DNA of 64,000 nt from Ilex aquifolium. Taxonomy: Eukaryota > Streptophyta > Magnoliopsida > Aquifoliales > Aquifoliaceae. The stretch is from assembly GCA_951799425.1 (NCBI GenBank), contig OX637395.1, forward strand, positions 9,320,951-9,384,950. The letters run 5' to 3'. The number at the start of each line of letters is the position of its first letter. The stretch's first letter is position 1. The notes below the pieces were generated by a model, which saw only the letters and a program-made list of their open reading frames with translations, had not been told where the DNA came from and ran no database searches. A program made the position numbers and the translations under genes. Shown in pieces: positions 22,376 through 32,460 of the stretch.

Positions 22376-22842
22376 CCAAAACGGCTACCTGAACCGTTTC
22401 TGCGCACTATTCATCTTCTTCTCTACTTCTTCGTCTCTGTTCTTCTTGCGATTTCAGACGATCTTACTCAAACTTTCCTGATTTCTTGCTCTAAATCGGT
22501 TCCCCTGTGTTCGATTTGAAGACCCACAGTGCCTCCCCTTCTGATTTGGCCCTTGGTTCGTTCGTTGCTTTCTTTCCACTAGGTACGTGTTTTCTGCCCC
22601 CTTTCTTCGTTCTGGATCCCTCGAGTTCGAGGTGGTTGCTGCGTTTTTGGTCTTTTAGGTTCTTTTATTTCTGGCGTCGCGATTATTGCTTATCCCCTCT
22701 TCCTCGCTTCGTGGGCTGGAGTTCGATTGTGCACATACTAGCTGTTGGTAGTTATTGTGCTGACCCTAGGGTTATTAGGGAGAGTTTGATCAGTGTTCCC
22801 CCTCTTTATCTCTCCTTTAATCTTCCTTTTTCCTGCCCAATC

Positions 22843-25593
22843 ATGTCTGCCTCCTCCGGTGCTACTTGTTCCTCTGTCTCCCTACTGGGCAATAGGTCTG
22901 GGGACACTGATTTAGGAGACGTGGGTGACGAAATTGATAACTTTCCTGGTGTAGAGGCTGTAGAAACCGAGGTGGGTACCGAGGAGCCTCCCTCTACTTC
23001 TTCTCCCATGCCCCCCAGACCTGATAAGGGCAAAGTCAAGGTGAGTGGAGTCGGGGTTGAAGAGAAGACCTCATATTTGGGGTCGGCCTTCAGGCATGCT
23101 GAGTCTGTGGGCTACAGCAAAGAGGCCCCTGAGCTAATGAAGGCTTATAAAGTTCGGTACGGTTTTCCTCCTGGGGTCGAACCCTGGTGTCCAGACAAAT
23201 CCGTATACTATGTAGAACAAGTACGCAATAGGGTCTGCTTCTTTCTCGCCGCCTTTGATAACGGTCTTCGCTTTCCTCTGCACCCCTTCATCAAGGTTGT
23301 TCTGCAACATTTTCATGTGTGCCCTTCCCAGATTTCCTCCAACTTCTATGGCGTCATGGTTGGTTTTCTAGTCATCTTCAAGAAGCATAAACTCGGGGTT
23401 CCCAGCATTTCCTTGTTTCTAGAATTCTTTAACGTTAAACCGACCTCCGAAGGCTTCTTGTATGCCTCTAAGCGTGCCAACGTTAGGCAGCTTATTTCTA
23501 ACATTCCGACCTCTCATAAGCACTGGAATGAGCATTTCTTTTTTGTCGGGGGCACCAATTGGGAGTATAATCCTGCTGATAAGACTGATACTCTCGGTAT
23601 CCCTACGGCTTGGACTGAACCAGAAAACTTGCGTGAGTCTTTACTTGAGTCGACTGAGCTCTGGTCTGGAACTTATAGGCCTCTTGCCTTTCTCTTACTT
23701 GCACACTTTTCTTCTTTTCAGGTGATCGTTTTGAGCTCAGCCCTGAAGATCAGAAGGTGCTAGCGAAGTTGGCGAAGATCAAGCCGGAGAAGTACGCCGA
23801 CCTGATTGAGTCAAGAAATTTGGTGCAGCTAGGTCTGAGCCTTCCTGTGGCGACTTTAGCGATTCCATTATCTGTTTTAGGGGCTGACGAAGGTAATTTC
23901 ATCGTCACTTGTTTTCCTCTCTTTATCATCTTTCCTTTTCTTCTTTTTCTCCTTACACCTCTTTACTCCATCCAGACTTTCCAGGTCCTTCTACCATGAA
24001 GTCTACTCCATAAGAGATTCAGGCTAAAGTTGCAGAACTGATGAAAGGTGGCCGGTCTGGAAAGCGCAAGGCTCGGGTCAGCTCTGGGAGTGGTCCAAAC
24101 ACTCGAGCTAAAATTCTCAGGTTGGAGGTGCCTTCACCCCCCTCTGCTACTACAAAATTGGTTCCCATCAAGGCACCGCCTTCCTCATCCGGCATTCCTC
24201 AAAATGTAGTCATCTCTCCTCCTCCAGTGGCCCATCCTGGGTCGGTGCCTGCTCGAAAGGGAGATCAGGCTTCCCCTTCCTCCTCTGAGGTTGAGAAAGC
24301 TTTGGGAGTGATACCTGACCTCCAACCCAGGAGGTTCTCATACACTGCTTCTGGGAAGGTAGAGAGAAAATCTGAAGAAGATGAGGATTCCTTTTTTGAC
24401 AACATGGATCTTGCTGTAGGGGCTCTTTCTTCTATTTTCTCTGAGTCTGATGTTCTGAAGGCCGCTTCTATGCCTCTTGAGGAGTCCATTTCTTCAGCTC
24501 TTCAGGGAGCTGCTGTTGTAAGCGCTATCGCTTCTACTTCTTCACTTATTTTTGTTTCGTGGTCTCATGCGTTCTTTCGCATTTTCAGGCTGTCCTTCAT
24601 GTGAATGGTCTACTGCATCGGGTTCGGTCCCAAGAGAGCTCTTTTCAGGTTCTGAAGAAGTATAAGGCCAAGGTTTCTGATTTGTCTCTTGAGAACGAAG
24701 ACCTCATAGCTCAGAATGAGGACCTCAAGGCTCAGGTGGGGAACCTCAATGAGCAGTTGGTGAAGCAGGCTTCTGACCTCAAACACACATTGACCGTCAA
24801 GGTCAGAGCGGAGGAAGGGGAAAAGAAAGCTCGTGACGAGCTAAGGCTAGTAAAGGAGGACCTACAGCTTAAGGTTGAGGCGTGGACCAAGGCTACCCAG
24901 GAGGCTTTTGATGCCAAGAAAGAGATCATCCGGGTTAATCAAGATTATCTCGCCCTCAACGAGGCAAACGGCAAGCTCTGCGAGGAGCTTGAGGAGCAGA
25001 AAGACTTGGTCAATCAGCGGGATAATGAGATCGCCGAGCTAAGAGATGAGGCCACTACTTTGTGGGCTACTGGGTGGCTTGCCTTTAGGTGCAAGGCTAT
25101 AAAGGCTTTCCCTGATCTCGACTTCAACTTCTCAATTCCTACTGAAGAAGAGATGGAGGAGTCTGGTTCTGAAAATGAGGCGGAAGCCTCTGCCCCCTCA
25201 GCCATAGCCTTGAGTCAAGACGCACCTGCCTCTGGGACCTTTGGTGCTCTTGCCGTAATTCCCGAACTTCCAACCGCAACCCCTGAGCTCCGTACTGCAT
25301 CCCCTGCTGCTCCTATTACCGCACCTCTTTCAGCCGACTCAATGACTGAGGCCCATGCTCAAAATCCAGATTTAACGGAAGCAGGGAACCCAAGGCATTA
25401 CCGGAAGCTCTTCCCTTGTTTCTGTTGCTGCTGGCTCATCCACCGAGCTGCGAGACCCTTCAATTGCTCCCTCTCTAGATACTTAGAACTTTTACTGTGC
25501 TTATGTAACTTTTGTTTTCCTTTGTACTTTGAACTTGTTGTTTTGGAATATAAATTTCGTAGGGCGTTTCCTGAATTTCGCCTTGAATCGTGA
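22843..25593 (+). pseudogene. aORF1 of Tat E1: antisense Transposase_28-type gene
   Basis: Inferred exons are 22843-23632, 23722-23892, 23976-24517 and 24589 to about 25490-25593. Introns begin GTGAGT, GTAATT and GTAAGC and end in CAG, and phases match across each junction. The start is ATG 22843; the frame stays open upstream but has no ATG there. Exon 1 holds an acidic Ser-rich leader, then a globular domain (RYGFPPG..PW.P, FPLHPFI..VLQHFHVCPSQISSNFYGVMVGF, FLEFFNV, HWNEHFFFVGG). I recognise this as the 'putative gypsy type transposon' family. Exon 3 is basic and Pro/Ser-rich. Exon 4 is a long coiled coil (about 24650-25060) with an acidic tail. A TAA at 24011-24013 interrupts exon 3 and a frameshift is likely near 25390; otherwise the gene looks whole. 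It lies antisense to gag-pol. Molecular function is unknown. Confidence 0.8.
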
Positions 25594-25627
25594 TATGTAC
25601 TGTGTTGTGATTTGAGACATGAGCTAG

Positions 25628-25695
25628 ATGGTTTTGCCATTTTCCTTTCTTCTCCTTGCACGGTTTTGCCATTTTCTTTTCTTCTCCTTGCACTC
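25628..25695 (+). repeat. Short tandem duplication in aORF1 3' region
   Basis: GGTTTTGCCATTTTCCTTTC.TCTCCTTGCAC occurs twice in a row with a period of about 34 nt, followed by a third TTGC-containing fragment. Confidence 0.6.
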
Positions 25696-25710
25696 ACTCC
25701 CCTTGCCCCC

Positions 25711-25750
25711 TTTTGCTTTGAGGGGGTGCTGTGCCCTTCTTGAAGCAAAA
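25711..25750 (+). repeat. Stem-loop, copy A, 3' of aORF1 (E1)
   Basis: TTTTGCTT...AAGCAAAA pair across a 24-nt middle that includes a partly complementary GAGGGGG/CCCTTCTTG segment. The same architecture recurs at 26038-26075 and in E2 at 55438-55479 with compensating base changes. Confidence 0.55.
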
Positions 25751-26037
25751 TTGCTAGATTTGAAGAATATAAAAGACTTGGTGTTGTGTTCAATGGCTTC
25801 TTCTGAGCTGTTGAGCTCGACAGTTGGTATCTTAGGGATTCCTATCCTTTCCTTCTTCGTTCAGAGACGCACAACTTGATATTCGCGAGCTAGCGTGTTC
25901 CCTCTGAGCTACATGGCTCGAGTTTGTGAACTTAGGAATCCTTGCCGAGCTATATAGCTCTTTCTGTGACCTAGGAAGCTCTACAAATTTCATTGCTTCT
26001 CTTTTCTGATCTTTTTCCTGTGTTTTCTCTTATCCCC

Positions 26038-26075
26038 CTTGCTTTGAGGAGTGTTCCAAACCTTCTTCAAGCAAG
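26038..26075 (+). repeat. Stem-loop, copy B, 3' of aORF1 (E1)
   Basis: CTTGCTTTGAGGAG pairs imperfectly with CTTCTTCAAGCAAG around a 10-nt loop. Relative to copy A the outer pair is C-G instead of T-A. Confidence 0.55.
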
Positions 26076-26349
26076 ACCACGGACCTTCTTAGCTGCTAAA
26101 CTCTTTTGATGAACCGAGGGACCCATCAGGAACTTTTCCCTTCTGATGTGAGCAAGGCTCTTGGAACTGTAGGTCTTCGAAGACTTGCTATATAGGTGCT
26201 CAGCTTTTGACCGAGATGAGCTTAAACCCGAAGAATATTCTACTTGGGTGGGGCCAGAATTTTTCTTCGGTTGTTTTGAGTGCAACAGGAGGGTTAATCT
26301 TGGTTGTTTCCTTTTCCCGCCTTTTTTTCAACCGTTTTCCATAATCGTA

Positions 26350-26539
26350 ACCGTCTTCATTAATTAAGAAACTAGAGGGACAGTCGACATGCCCCTTGGT
26401 TTTCTAAAAACTTACAGCCTTCTTTAAGTCTCCTCTAACCTGCTAAGCTTCTTTCTTCTTTGCCAAAAATACTCCTGAATCTTCTCTTGGTTTCTTCTTG
26501 ATTCTTTGCGGCCACCCTCTGCTTTCTTCGCAAGCTTCA
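26350..26539 (+). promoter_or_regulatory. Upstream region of aORF2 with conserved block (E1)
   Basis: TTCATTAATTAAGAAAC (about 26357-26373) is nearly repeated upstream of the E2 copy of aORF2 (read on the minus strand as ATCATTAATTAGGAAAC, about 54620-54600). Adjacent CGTAAC and GGAC also match. It probably contributes to the promoter; no TSS can be fixed. Confidence 0.4.
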
Positions 26540-27631
26540 ATGGCTGTCCCCCCTTCTATTCTGTTCCAAGAAAGGACTTCGTTCGGGATTGAATGGACGT
26601 GGCACCGTCGATACTTGATTCCTTCGACCGTGGAACCTTCTGATTTAGCGGCCATTAAGAGGCGGTTTTTCCCTGATCTTGACCTTTCCCTGAGGGTTCC
26701 TACTCCTGATGAGCCCTGCAGCTTCCTCTCGCGGGGGGAGGTTTGCTTTTTCGAAGGCGCCATGGACATGGGCTTGCGCCTCCCTATTCATCCCGCCATA
26801 GGGCGTGTTCTTGCCTACTACGGCCTGTGTCCCTCTCGCCTTTCCCCACGAGGATGGGCCGCCATGGTTAGCTTCTTCCTGTTCTGCCGCCTACATGGTC
26901 TCGGCAGGTTCCCTTTTGTTTCTGAGTTTCTATACTTCTTCGAGATCGAAGAAGACGATGCCCCCTGTTTCAGCTTCTTCCGTTGGAGAAATTTCAGATT
27001 ACGGCCTTTGGTCTTCGGCTTCCCCTCCAATCCTGAAGGATGGTCCAGTCGCTTCTTTTTTGCTTCTGGGGAGTCCTGGCGGTCCCCTGAGGATCGTTGT
27101 CGTGAGGCTAGGATCCCACGGTCTTGGAAGAGCTTCTCTCACACTGGTAAGTTCTAGCCGACCTTTCTTGTCTGTAAGTTTTTCTTTAAATACATGTTCT
27201 TACTACACTCTGATTGTTCAGGTCCCCCTGAGCTAGATGTGCCAGAGATGGTAAGTACTGATAAGTTGCTGCTCGTCGAGCCTAGGTCTTACTCTGAGTT
27301 AATGACGAGTGCAAACCTTTATCTGCTTGGGGCTGAGGCCACTGAATACGAATTTTCCTTTGTCTCTTATCCTTCCTGGACTTCCTTCTCTGACTCTGAT
27401 GAAAAAGAGAGTTCTGGCGAGGATGGGGATACTGGTGCTAGCTCAAAGAGGCGTAGGAGGGAGGGCTCTTTTTCCCCTGACTCTCTGTCCACTATCTTCC
27501 TCACCCCGGTAGGTCAGAAGCTTCTGGATTCTCTTTATAAAGCTCAGCAAGAAAGGGACGAGCTGAAGGAAGAGAATGCTCTTCTGAAGGAGGAAGTGGC
27601 TGAGCTGAAGTCAAAGACCAAGAAGAACTAG
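26540..27631 (+). CDS. aORF2 of Tat E1: intact antisense Transposase_28-type gene
   Basis: Two exons, 26540-27146 and 27222-27631, with intron GTAAGT...TTCAG (phase 1), encode about 338 residues without a stop. The N-terminal globular domain (RFFPDLDLSLRVPTPDEP, GLRLPIHPAIGRVLAYYGLCPSRLSPRGWAAMVSF, FLYFFEI, GWSSRFFFASG) parallels that of aORF1, so the two are paralogues. The intron sits exactly six codons plus one base after the conserved Trp of IP..W, as in aORF1. The second exon continues with LVEPRSYSELMTSANLYLLG, an acidic/Ser stretch, a basic SKRRRREG possible nuclear signal, and a C-terminal coiled coil (AQQERDELKEENALLKEEVAELKS). Its 3' end converges with pol across a hairpin array. 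It could be a DNA- or RNA-binding or regulatory protein. Its function is unknown. Confidence 0.85.
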
Positions 27632-27780
27632 GAGCTTTACCCCTTCTCTTGGGTGATGTAAAACTATAACTATATTTTTCTGAATATCTGTAATATCTGA
27701 TACTCTGAACACCCCATCTTTCCTTTTTAAGTATGCAACCCCCCTTTTTTTTTATGAGCTCATTCCGGATTCTATAAGGT

Positions 27781-27958
27781 TGTTCCAACGCACCCTTCGT
27801 GCTCAGAACACGAACGTGGACGGAAAACAGAAGATCCCGTTTGCACTGCTCTTAGTTCTTGACTGACTGTTGTTCCAACGCCCCCTTCGTGCTCAGAACA
27901 CGAACGTGGACGGAAAACAGAAGATCATGTTTGCACTGACCTCAATTTCTGACTGATT
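27781..27958 (+). repeat. 90-bp tandem duplication after aORF2 (E1)
   Basis: TGTTCCAACGC.CCCTTCGTG through GGACGGAAAACAGAAGATC and TTTGCACTG occurs twice, starting at 27781 and 27871. The two copies are nearly identical, so the duplication is recent. No protein or known structure is recognised. Confidence 0.85.
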
Positions 27959-28103
27959 TCGTATCTGATCCCTGATGTATCAAACATATCGGGGTTTTCG
28001 AGTATGTAGGCAGGGCACAAGGATTGCCAGTTGTGGAGGAAAGACTGTTGGTGTCTCCAAGAAGAGGTCAACTTTGAATTTGACTGTTGGTGTCTCCAAG
28101 AAG

Positions 28104-28388
28104 CTTGTATGAGCTGAAGAGCTCATCTTGCACTTTATAAGCCTAAAAGGTCATCGTTCGTCTATGAGCTGAAGAGCTCATCTTGTATTTTATAAGCTTA
28201 GAAGCTTATCGTTTGTTTATGAGCTGAGGAGCTCATCTTTTTTTTATAAGCTTAGAAGCTTATCGCTAGTTTATGAGCTGAGGAGCTCATCTTTTTTTTT
28301 TTTTTTTTATAAGCTTAAAAGCTTATCGCTAGTTTATGAGCTGAGGAGCTCACCTTGTATTTTATAAGATTAGAAGCTTATCGCTAGT
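28104..28388. repeat. Hairpin repeat array, part A (E1)
   Basis: Five units of about 51-62 nt. Each unit has two inverted repeats: ATGAGCT-GAAG-AGCTCAT (or -GAGG-) and ATAAGCTT-(2 nt)-AAGCTTAT. One unit is lengthened by a T tract (28292-28310). The array is interrupted by the Athila insertion after CTAGT (28384-28388) and continues at 39856. Confidence 0.9.
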
Positions 28389-29466
28389 TGCTTCAACTTT
28401 AAAAGTGTAAACCCAAGCGCAGGTTGAGCAAAGTAATATATTCTCGGAAGTCCGAGGTCGATCCCACGAGGAATTGTAACAAGGAACAATCACACAAATA
28501 ACAAAAGTAATTTGAAAAGAACAAAAAGAATTATTTGGAAAATTGTTGATTTGGGAAAAGTGATTTTGGTAATTAAAACAGTAATAAAATAAATACTAGA
28601 GCATCAGGTACTCCCTCTCAACTTCATACAATACTAGTTAAAGACTCAAAGCTTGACTTGAAAGAGGAATTAAATGTCAGTTAACCCAATTAACAAATCA
28701 AGTGATAAATCCAATGGTTATAATCAAAAGACTACCAGGAACCTGAATAATCATTCAATCATATTATTTTATGAAATAATGTTAATCCTTCCAGCGTGGA
28801 ATAACCAGTGATTTACACGCAGGGAAAATCAAGCAATTGATGTACATGGCACAACAACTCAAGAGTTTATACAGCATAAACACTTTGCTAAAATATTAAG
28901 GATTAAATTAACACAATAACATAAATCCTTAAGTACAAGAGTCAATAAAAATACCGTACTCCGTTGAGAGGTTTTCCCCTAGCCCTAGTTTAGCTTTCTA
29001 GCCAGACATGGTAAAGGATGCAGAAAATAGACTAAAAACAAAAGAAGAACTCCCCTTTACAAGATTCTAGGTTCGTATTTATACAGTACAGTTTAAAGAA
29101 ATTGCATCCCATTAGGACTCTAAATTCGGCAGCAGAGGTTTGACACGCGTCCGGACGCACCTCTCTCATCCGTCCGGACGCGTGCTCCAGAATGATCTTT
29201 GCTTCGTTTGTCAACTTTCTGCCAATCGCGTCCGGACGCGTACACTTCCTCCGTCCGGACGCGTGTTCCAGTGTGATCCATCCTGAGCTATGCTTCCTTT
29301 CTTCTCATAGCTTCACTCCAATTGTGCACTATTAACCTGCAAAACAACACAACTCATCTTTTATTCTCATAGCCTTAATCTTCAATTAAATCATCATAAA
29401 TATCACACTTTCACAATAAAATGATCAATATTACCTCTGACAAATGTAATTATTAGACCTGAATCA
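28389..29466 (-). repeat. 3' LTR of Athila
   Basis: 1078 bp. It carries four CGTCCGGACG palindromes (29148, 29171, 29229, 29252) upstream, on the minus strand, of a TATAAATACG box (29083-29074). Confidence 0.95.
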
Positions 29467-31255
29467 CACCCCCCCACTTAGACCTTGCTAGTCCCTAGTA
29501 AGGCAAACAACTAAACATATAATACTATAAACAAAACAAAACCACTTTCGTAGGATTCACGATTGCATTTAGCATATGCAACAAGCCTTTAAACCCCTAG
29601 TTTTCTCCTAGTGGACGAGTATAGTCTCGTGAGGGTTTCCAGATATGATACCCACAAACATCACCTTGTGCTCAAACATCTGAATAACACTTTTATAATA
29701 TAAGTTAGCTACCACATTATTGAAATGCTAAGACGCAAACTTTTTATAAGCACATGCAAAACAACATATAGAACTATGCAGTATATAACTGTATGCACTT
29801 ATCATATTCTCATATAAACTCGTGTGTAGTGTGAGTTAACTATACCAAGTCAGTAATTTATCCGGTAATCACCTCTACAACTATCAACTATTCGTCTCAA
29901 TGTCAAATCTCACAAGATAATGCACTCATAAAAGATTCTCTCAGATTATTGTGACAATTCTCTCAAATATCACATGTGAGAAGAAGATATTTAAGTCAAA
30001 ACGAAATAATGCTCACATGTTCCATTAAAATAATTGTAATCCGAAAGAAAATGATTTGACATAATCTCATGAAAGAAAATCAACACACAATAAATAAATA
30101 ATCACCATTTTCTTCCTTATTCACACAAGTCATGCATCCTCAATACACTCTTGAGATCAGATAGGTCTTTATTTAAGGTTGTAATGGGGCCTTGGGATTA
30201 GGGTTTTGAAACGAATGATATACAGGAATTCAAAAGACTATCCCGAGAGAACATGTACATTACACAACCAAACTTTTTTTCATAGCCTTTTACTCTCCAT
30301 CCTTTAGAAGCACAATTTACATCACTTGCTCATATTTTTTTTTTTTTTTCAAACACATGCTTGCTATTTTTTTCTCTTTTTTTTTTTCAGCAAGACATGT
30401 AATGCAAATATTCACAAGTATGTAAAACTTTTTTTTTTTTTTTTAACATCTCTCAAATTACATAAACAATAAAAATTCAATCTCGGGATAACCAAGGGTA
30501 AAAGATATATTTTTTTTTTTTATTGGCTTGGTTATTATATGTTGGGCATAAGAAATAAATTTTTTCTTTAAAGGCTCAATCATGGCTTCTAGGGATAATA
30601 ATAATCAAAGAATAAGGCTTAGGCTCAAATAATATCAAAGATGGCCTAAAATCATATCTCAAGAGCTTTTGATAACACACTTCCCATGCAAATAATTCAA
30701 AGTCAAGCAATCATTCACAATATTGGTGTTAACCAAAACAAAAATAATGAGATTATTGAAGGAGATTAGCTGAATAAAAATATTTTTTTATTGAGTAAAT
30801 GTAAATAATCCTCCAAGAAAGATTGGATCAACACTCACTAGGGTTTTTATGCATCTCCACTATATGTTTCAAGTTCTCAAGGTAAAGTACCTAACAAATT
30901 TTCAACTTGGTAAAGTCTAAAGTGCACAAATTGTGAGTTTTTATAAGAATATGATATGAGATACAAAAAATATAAAATAAAGTTCTCTGTGATGCTTAAA
31001 CAGTTACAAATTTAAAGTTGAGCAAATTATTTCAATATTGTGGTATTAACTTATTCATAACAACGTTATTTAGATATTTGATAACACACCAAACAAAATA
31101 TGCATTTTATATAATACTGAGAATTTGAGTACAATGCATATTCAAAAGATAAAAGAAATCAAGCCTAACAAAAAGTACCCAAAATAGGCTTTGATTTCAC
31201 ACATACAGTAAAGAAAAATAAAAGAAAATACTTTCAAACACCGGGACCTAGAAGA
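29467..31255 (-). other. Athila 3' non-coding region
   Basis: A 1.8-kb stretch between the extra ORF and the 3' LTR with many T/A tracts (for example near 30331, 30363, 30430 and 30510) and no reading frame. Next to the LTR, the minus strand reads AAGTGGGGGGGTG (29479-29467), the polypurine tract. Confidence 0.75.
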
Positions 31256-31259
31256 AATC

Positions 31260-31694
31260 CTAAGATGAGGGGCCTGCCTGACCCTGAGAACTCTGCCCTA
31301 GCCCCCTCATCTGTGCCCTTAACTCTCTCATCTCCTTCTTCATCTCCCTCTGCCCTCTCAGCAGCTCAAACAAAATCTGCCTGTCAGTCCTGGGATCAGT
31401 GTCCTCGTCCACTGGTATCTCAAAGTCCTCATCGATATTGAGGAACTGATCCCAATCCTCTACTGGCACATCCCCCTCTGGTGGTGGTGCTTGCTCACCC
31501 CCTGGAGCCCTCTCTCCTGGCACTGGCCTGGCTATACTCTGACTTTTCAAAAGAGTGCCAGAGTTGAGTGCCACAACTTTCTTTGCCCGCTCCATAGTGG
31601 CGTCAATTACCACTCCTGCCTGCTCGCACATCGCAGTGGCCAGACCAGCAAAAGGAAGAGATGGTTTTTTCGGATCAACGATAGCTCGTCTCAT
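31260..31694 (-). CDS. Athila extra ORF, downstream part
   Basis: 144 residues (MRRAIVDPKKPSLPFAGLAT...). It contains a Pro/Glu-rich centre, an acidic patch (EDFEIPVDEDTD) and a basic/acidic helical tail (LFELLRGQREMKKEMRELRAQMRG). Its ATG overlaps the stop of the upstream frame (bases GAATGA at about 31697-31692). In relatives this segment is normally continuous with the upstream domain. Here it is one frame off, at a run of six T, so either one base was lost or translation re-initiates or shifts. Type: plant-retroelement accessory protein, role unknown. Confidence 0.6.
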   Translation of the reverse strand: MRRAIVDPKKPSLPFAGLATAMCEQAGVVIDATMERAKKVVALNSGTLLKSQSIARPVPGERAPGGEQAPPPEGDVPVEDWDQFLNIDEDFEIPVDEDTDPRTDRQILFELLRGQREMKKEMRELRAQMRGLGQSSQGQAGPSS

Positions 31695-32347
31695 TCCGAA
31701 AAAATCAATGATGGGAGGTCAATGGTCTTTCCGGTGCCCATGGCATATAACAAGCGAGCTCGGTCCGGATAGATGTGATTATTTCTCAATAGAGGAAGGA
31801 TGTTTGACACTAAGATTAAGTTCAGTATTTTATACTTACTGGTCAAGTCCCCTTGCTGAAGGTATTTGAGGTTGTCCGTCCAAATAAAATCACCATCCCC
31901 CAGTAACTCTCGTCCAACCTCATTCCCGGGATACGCCTGGGGGTACTCCGGGTTGGGCACCCGAGCCTGCGTCATCCCGATCAGTCTGGCAATAGCCACA
32001 GCATCCACCCTGATTTCTATGCCTCGAACATAGGTGTGGATTTGGCCATTGCCAAGATCGTCTGCATTGCTAAAGAACTCTCTCGCCAAGATGGGGATAC
32101 ACACCCACTCTCTACCCATGAAACCTGCCCAACGTCTAGAAGTGATGATATCTCGGACTCCCAATCGAGCGAAGTCCTCGTATTCAATTTTCCTCTCACA
32201 GACTACAGGTTTTTGAGCGTAATATTTGAAAAATCTTACCCGTGCCTCCAAAGTTTGGAAGCGAACAGGGTCAAAGGTAGTATCCTCTTCCTCCCCTTGC
32301 GTATCTACCCGGGGTCTCTTTGAAGTAGATGCTCGAGGTGGTGCCAT
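31691..32347 (-). CDS. Athila extra ORF (putative plant transposon protein), upstream part
   Basis: 218 residues from ATG 32347. A basic Ser/Pro N-terminus (STSKRPRVD) could be a nuclear signal. The globular domain includes ARVRFFKYYAQKPVVCERKI, VREFFSN-like AREFFSNADD, YVRGIEIRVDAVAIARLIGM and LPLLRNNHIYPDRARLLYAM. This is the 'putative plant transposon protein' domain common in Athila elements at the position of env. No signal peptide or membrane segment is present, so it is not an envelope protein. It has its own TATA-like box (32450-32440) behind eight CGTCCGGACG palindromes, which suggests a separate transcript. Confidence 0.75.
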   Translation of the reverse strand: MAPPRASTSKRPRVDTQGEEEDTTFDPVRFQTLEARVRFFKYYAQKPVVCERKIEYEDFARLGVRDIITSRRWAGFMGREWVCIPILAREFFSNADDLGNGQIHTYVRGIEIRVDAVAIARLIGMTQARVPNPEYPQAYPGNEVGRELLGDGDFIWTDNLKYLQQGDLTSKYKILNLILVSNILPLLRNNHIYPDRARLLYAMGTGKTIDLPSLIFSE

Positions 32348-32439
32348 AGTAGCAGAAAATTCTCAGAGGAGAGCAGAGATTTAGAGTGAATATTCTTGTT
32401 TGGAGGCTTTCGGTGCAAGCAACGTCAACTGGACATCCA

Positions 32440-32450
32440 GTATTTATAAT
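32440..32450 (-). promoter_or_regulatory. TATA box for the Athila extra ORF
   Basis: Read on the minus strand TTATAAATAC, about 93 nt before the ORF start and 11 nt after the first of eight palindromes. The same TATAAATAC lies behind palindromes in the LTR. Confidence 0.6.
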
Positions 32451-32460
32451 TTTCCACACG

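Noticed and set aside
27245..27252. A second intron in aORF2 starting at GATGGTAAGTAC
   Set aside because: Reading through keeps the frame, and the encoded residues (EM...TDKLLLVEP) are conserved in E2 (EMMNIDQLLLVDP), so the site is exonic.
28104..28388. Regularly spaced repeats resembling a CRISPR array
   Set aside because: The 'spacers' are themselves repeated and palindromic, there are no cas genes, and the setting is a plant retrotransposon.
31691..32347. Athila extra ORF as a retroviral-type envelope gene
   Set aside because: No signal peptide, transmembrane segment or cleavage site. The domain is the plant transposon protein type, so I do not call it env.
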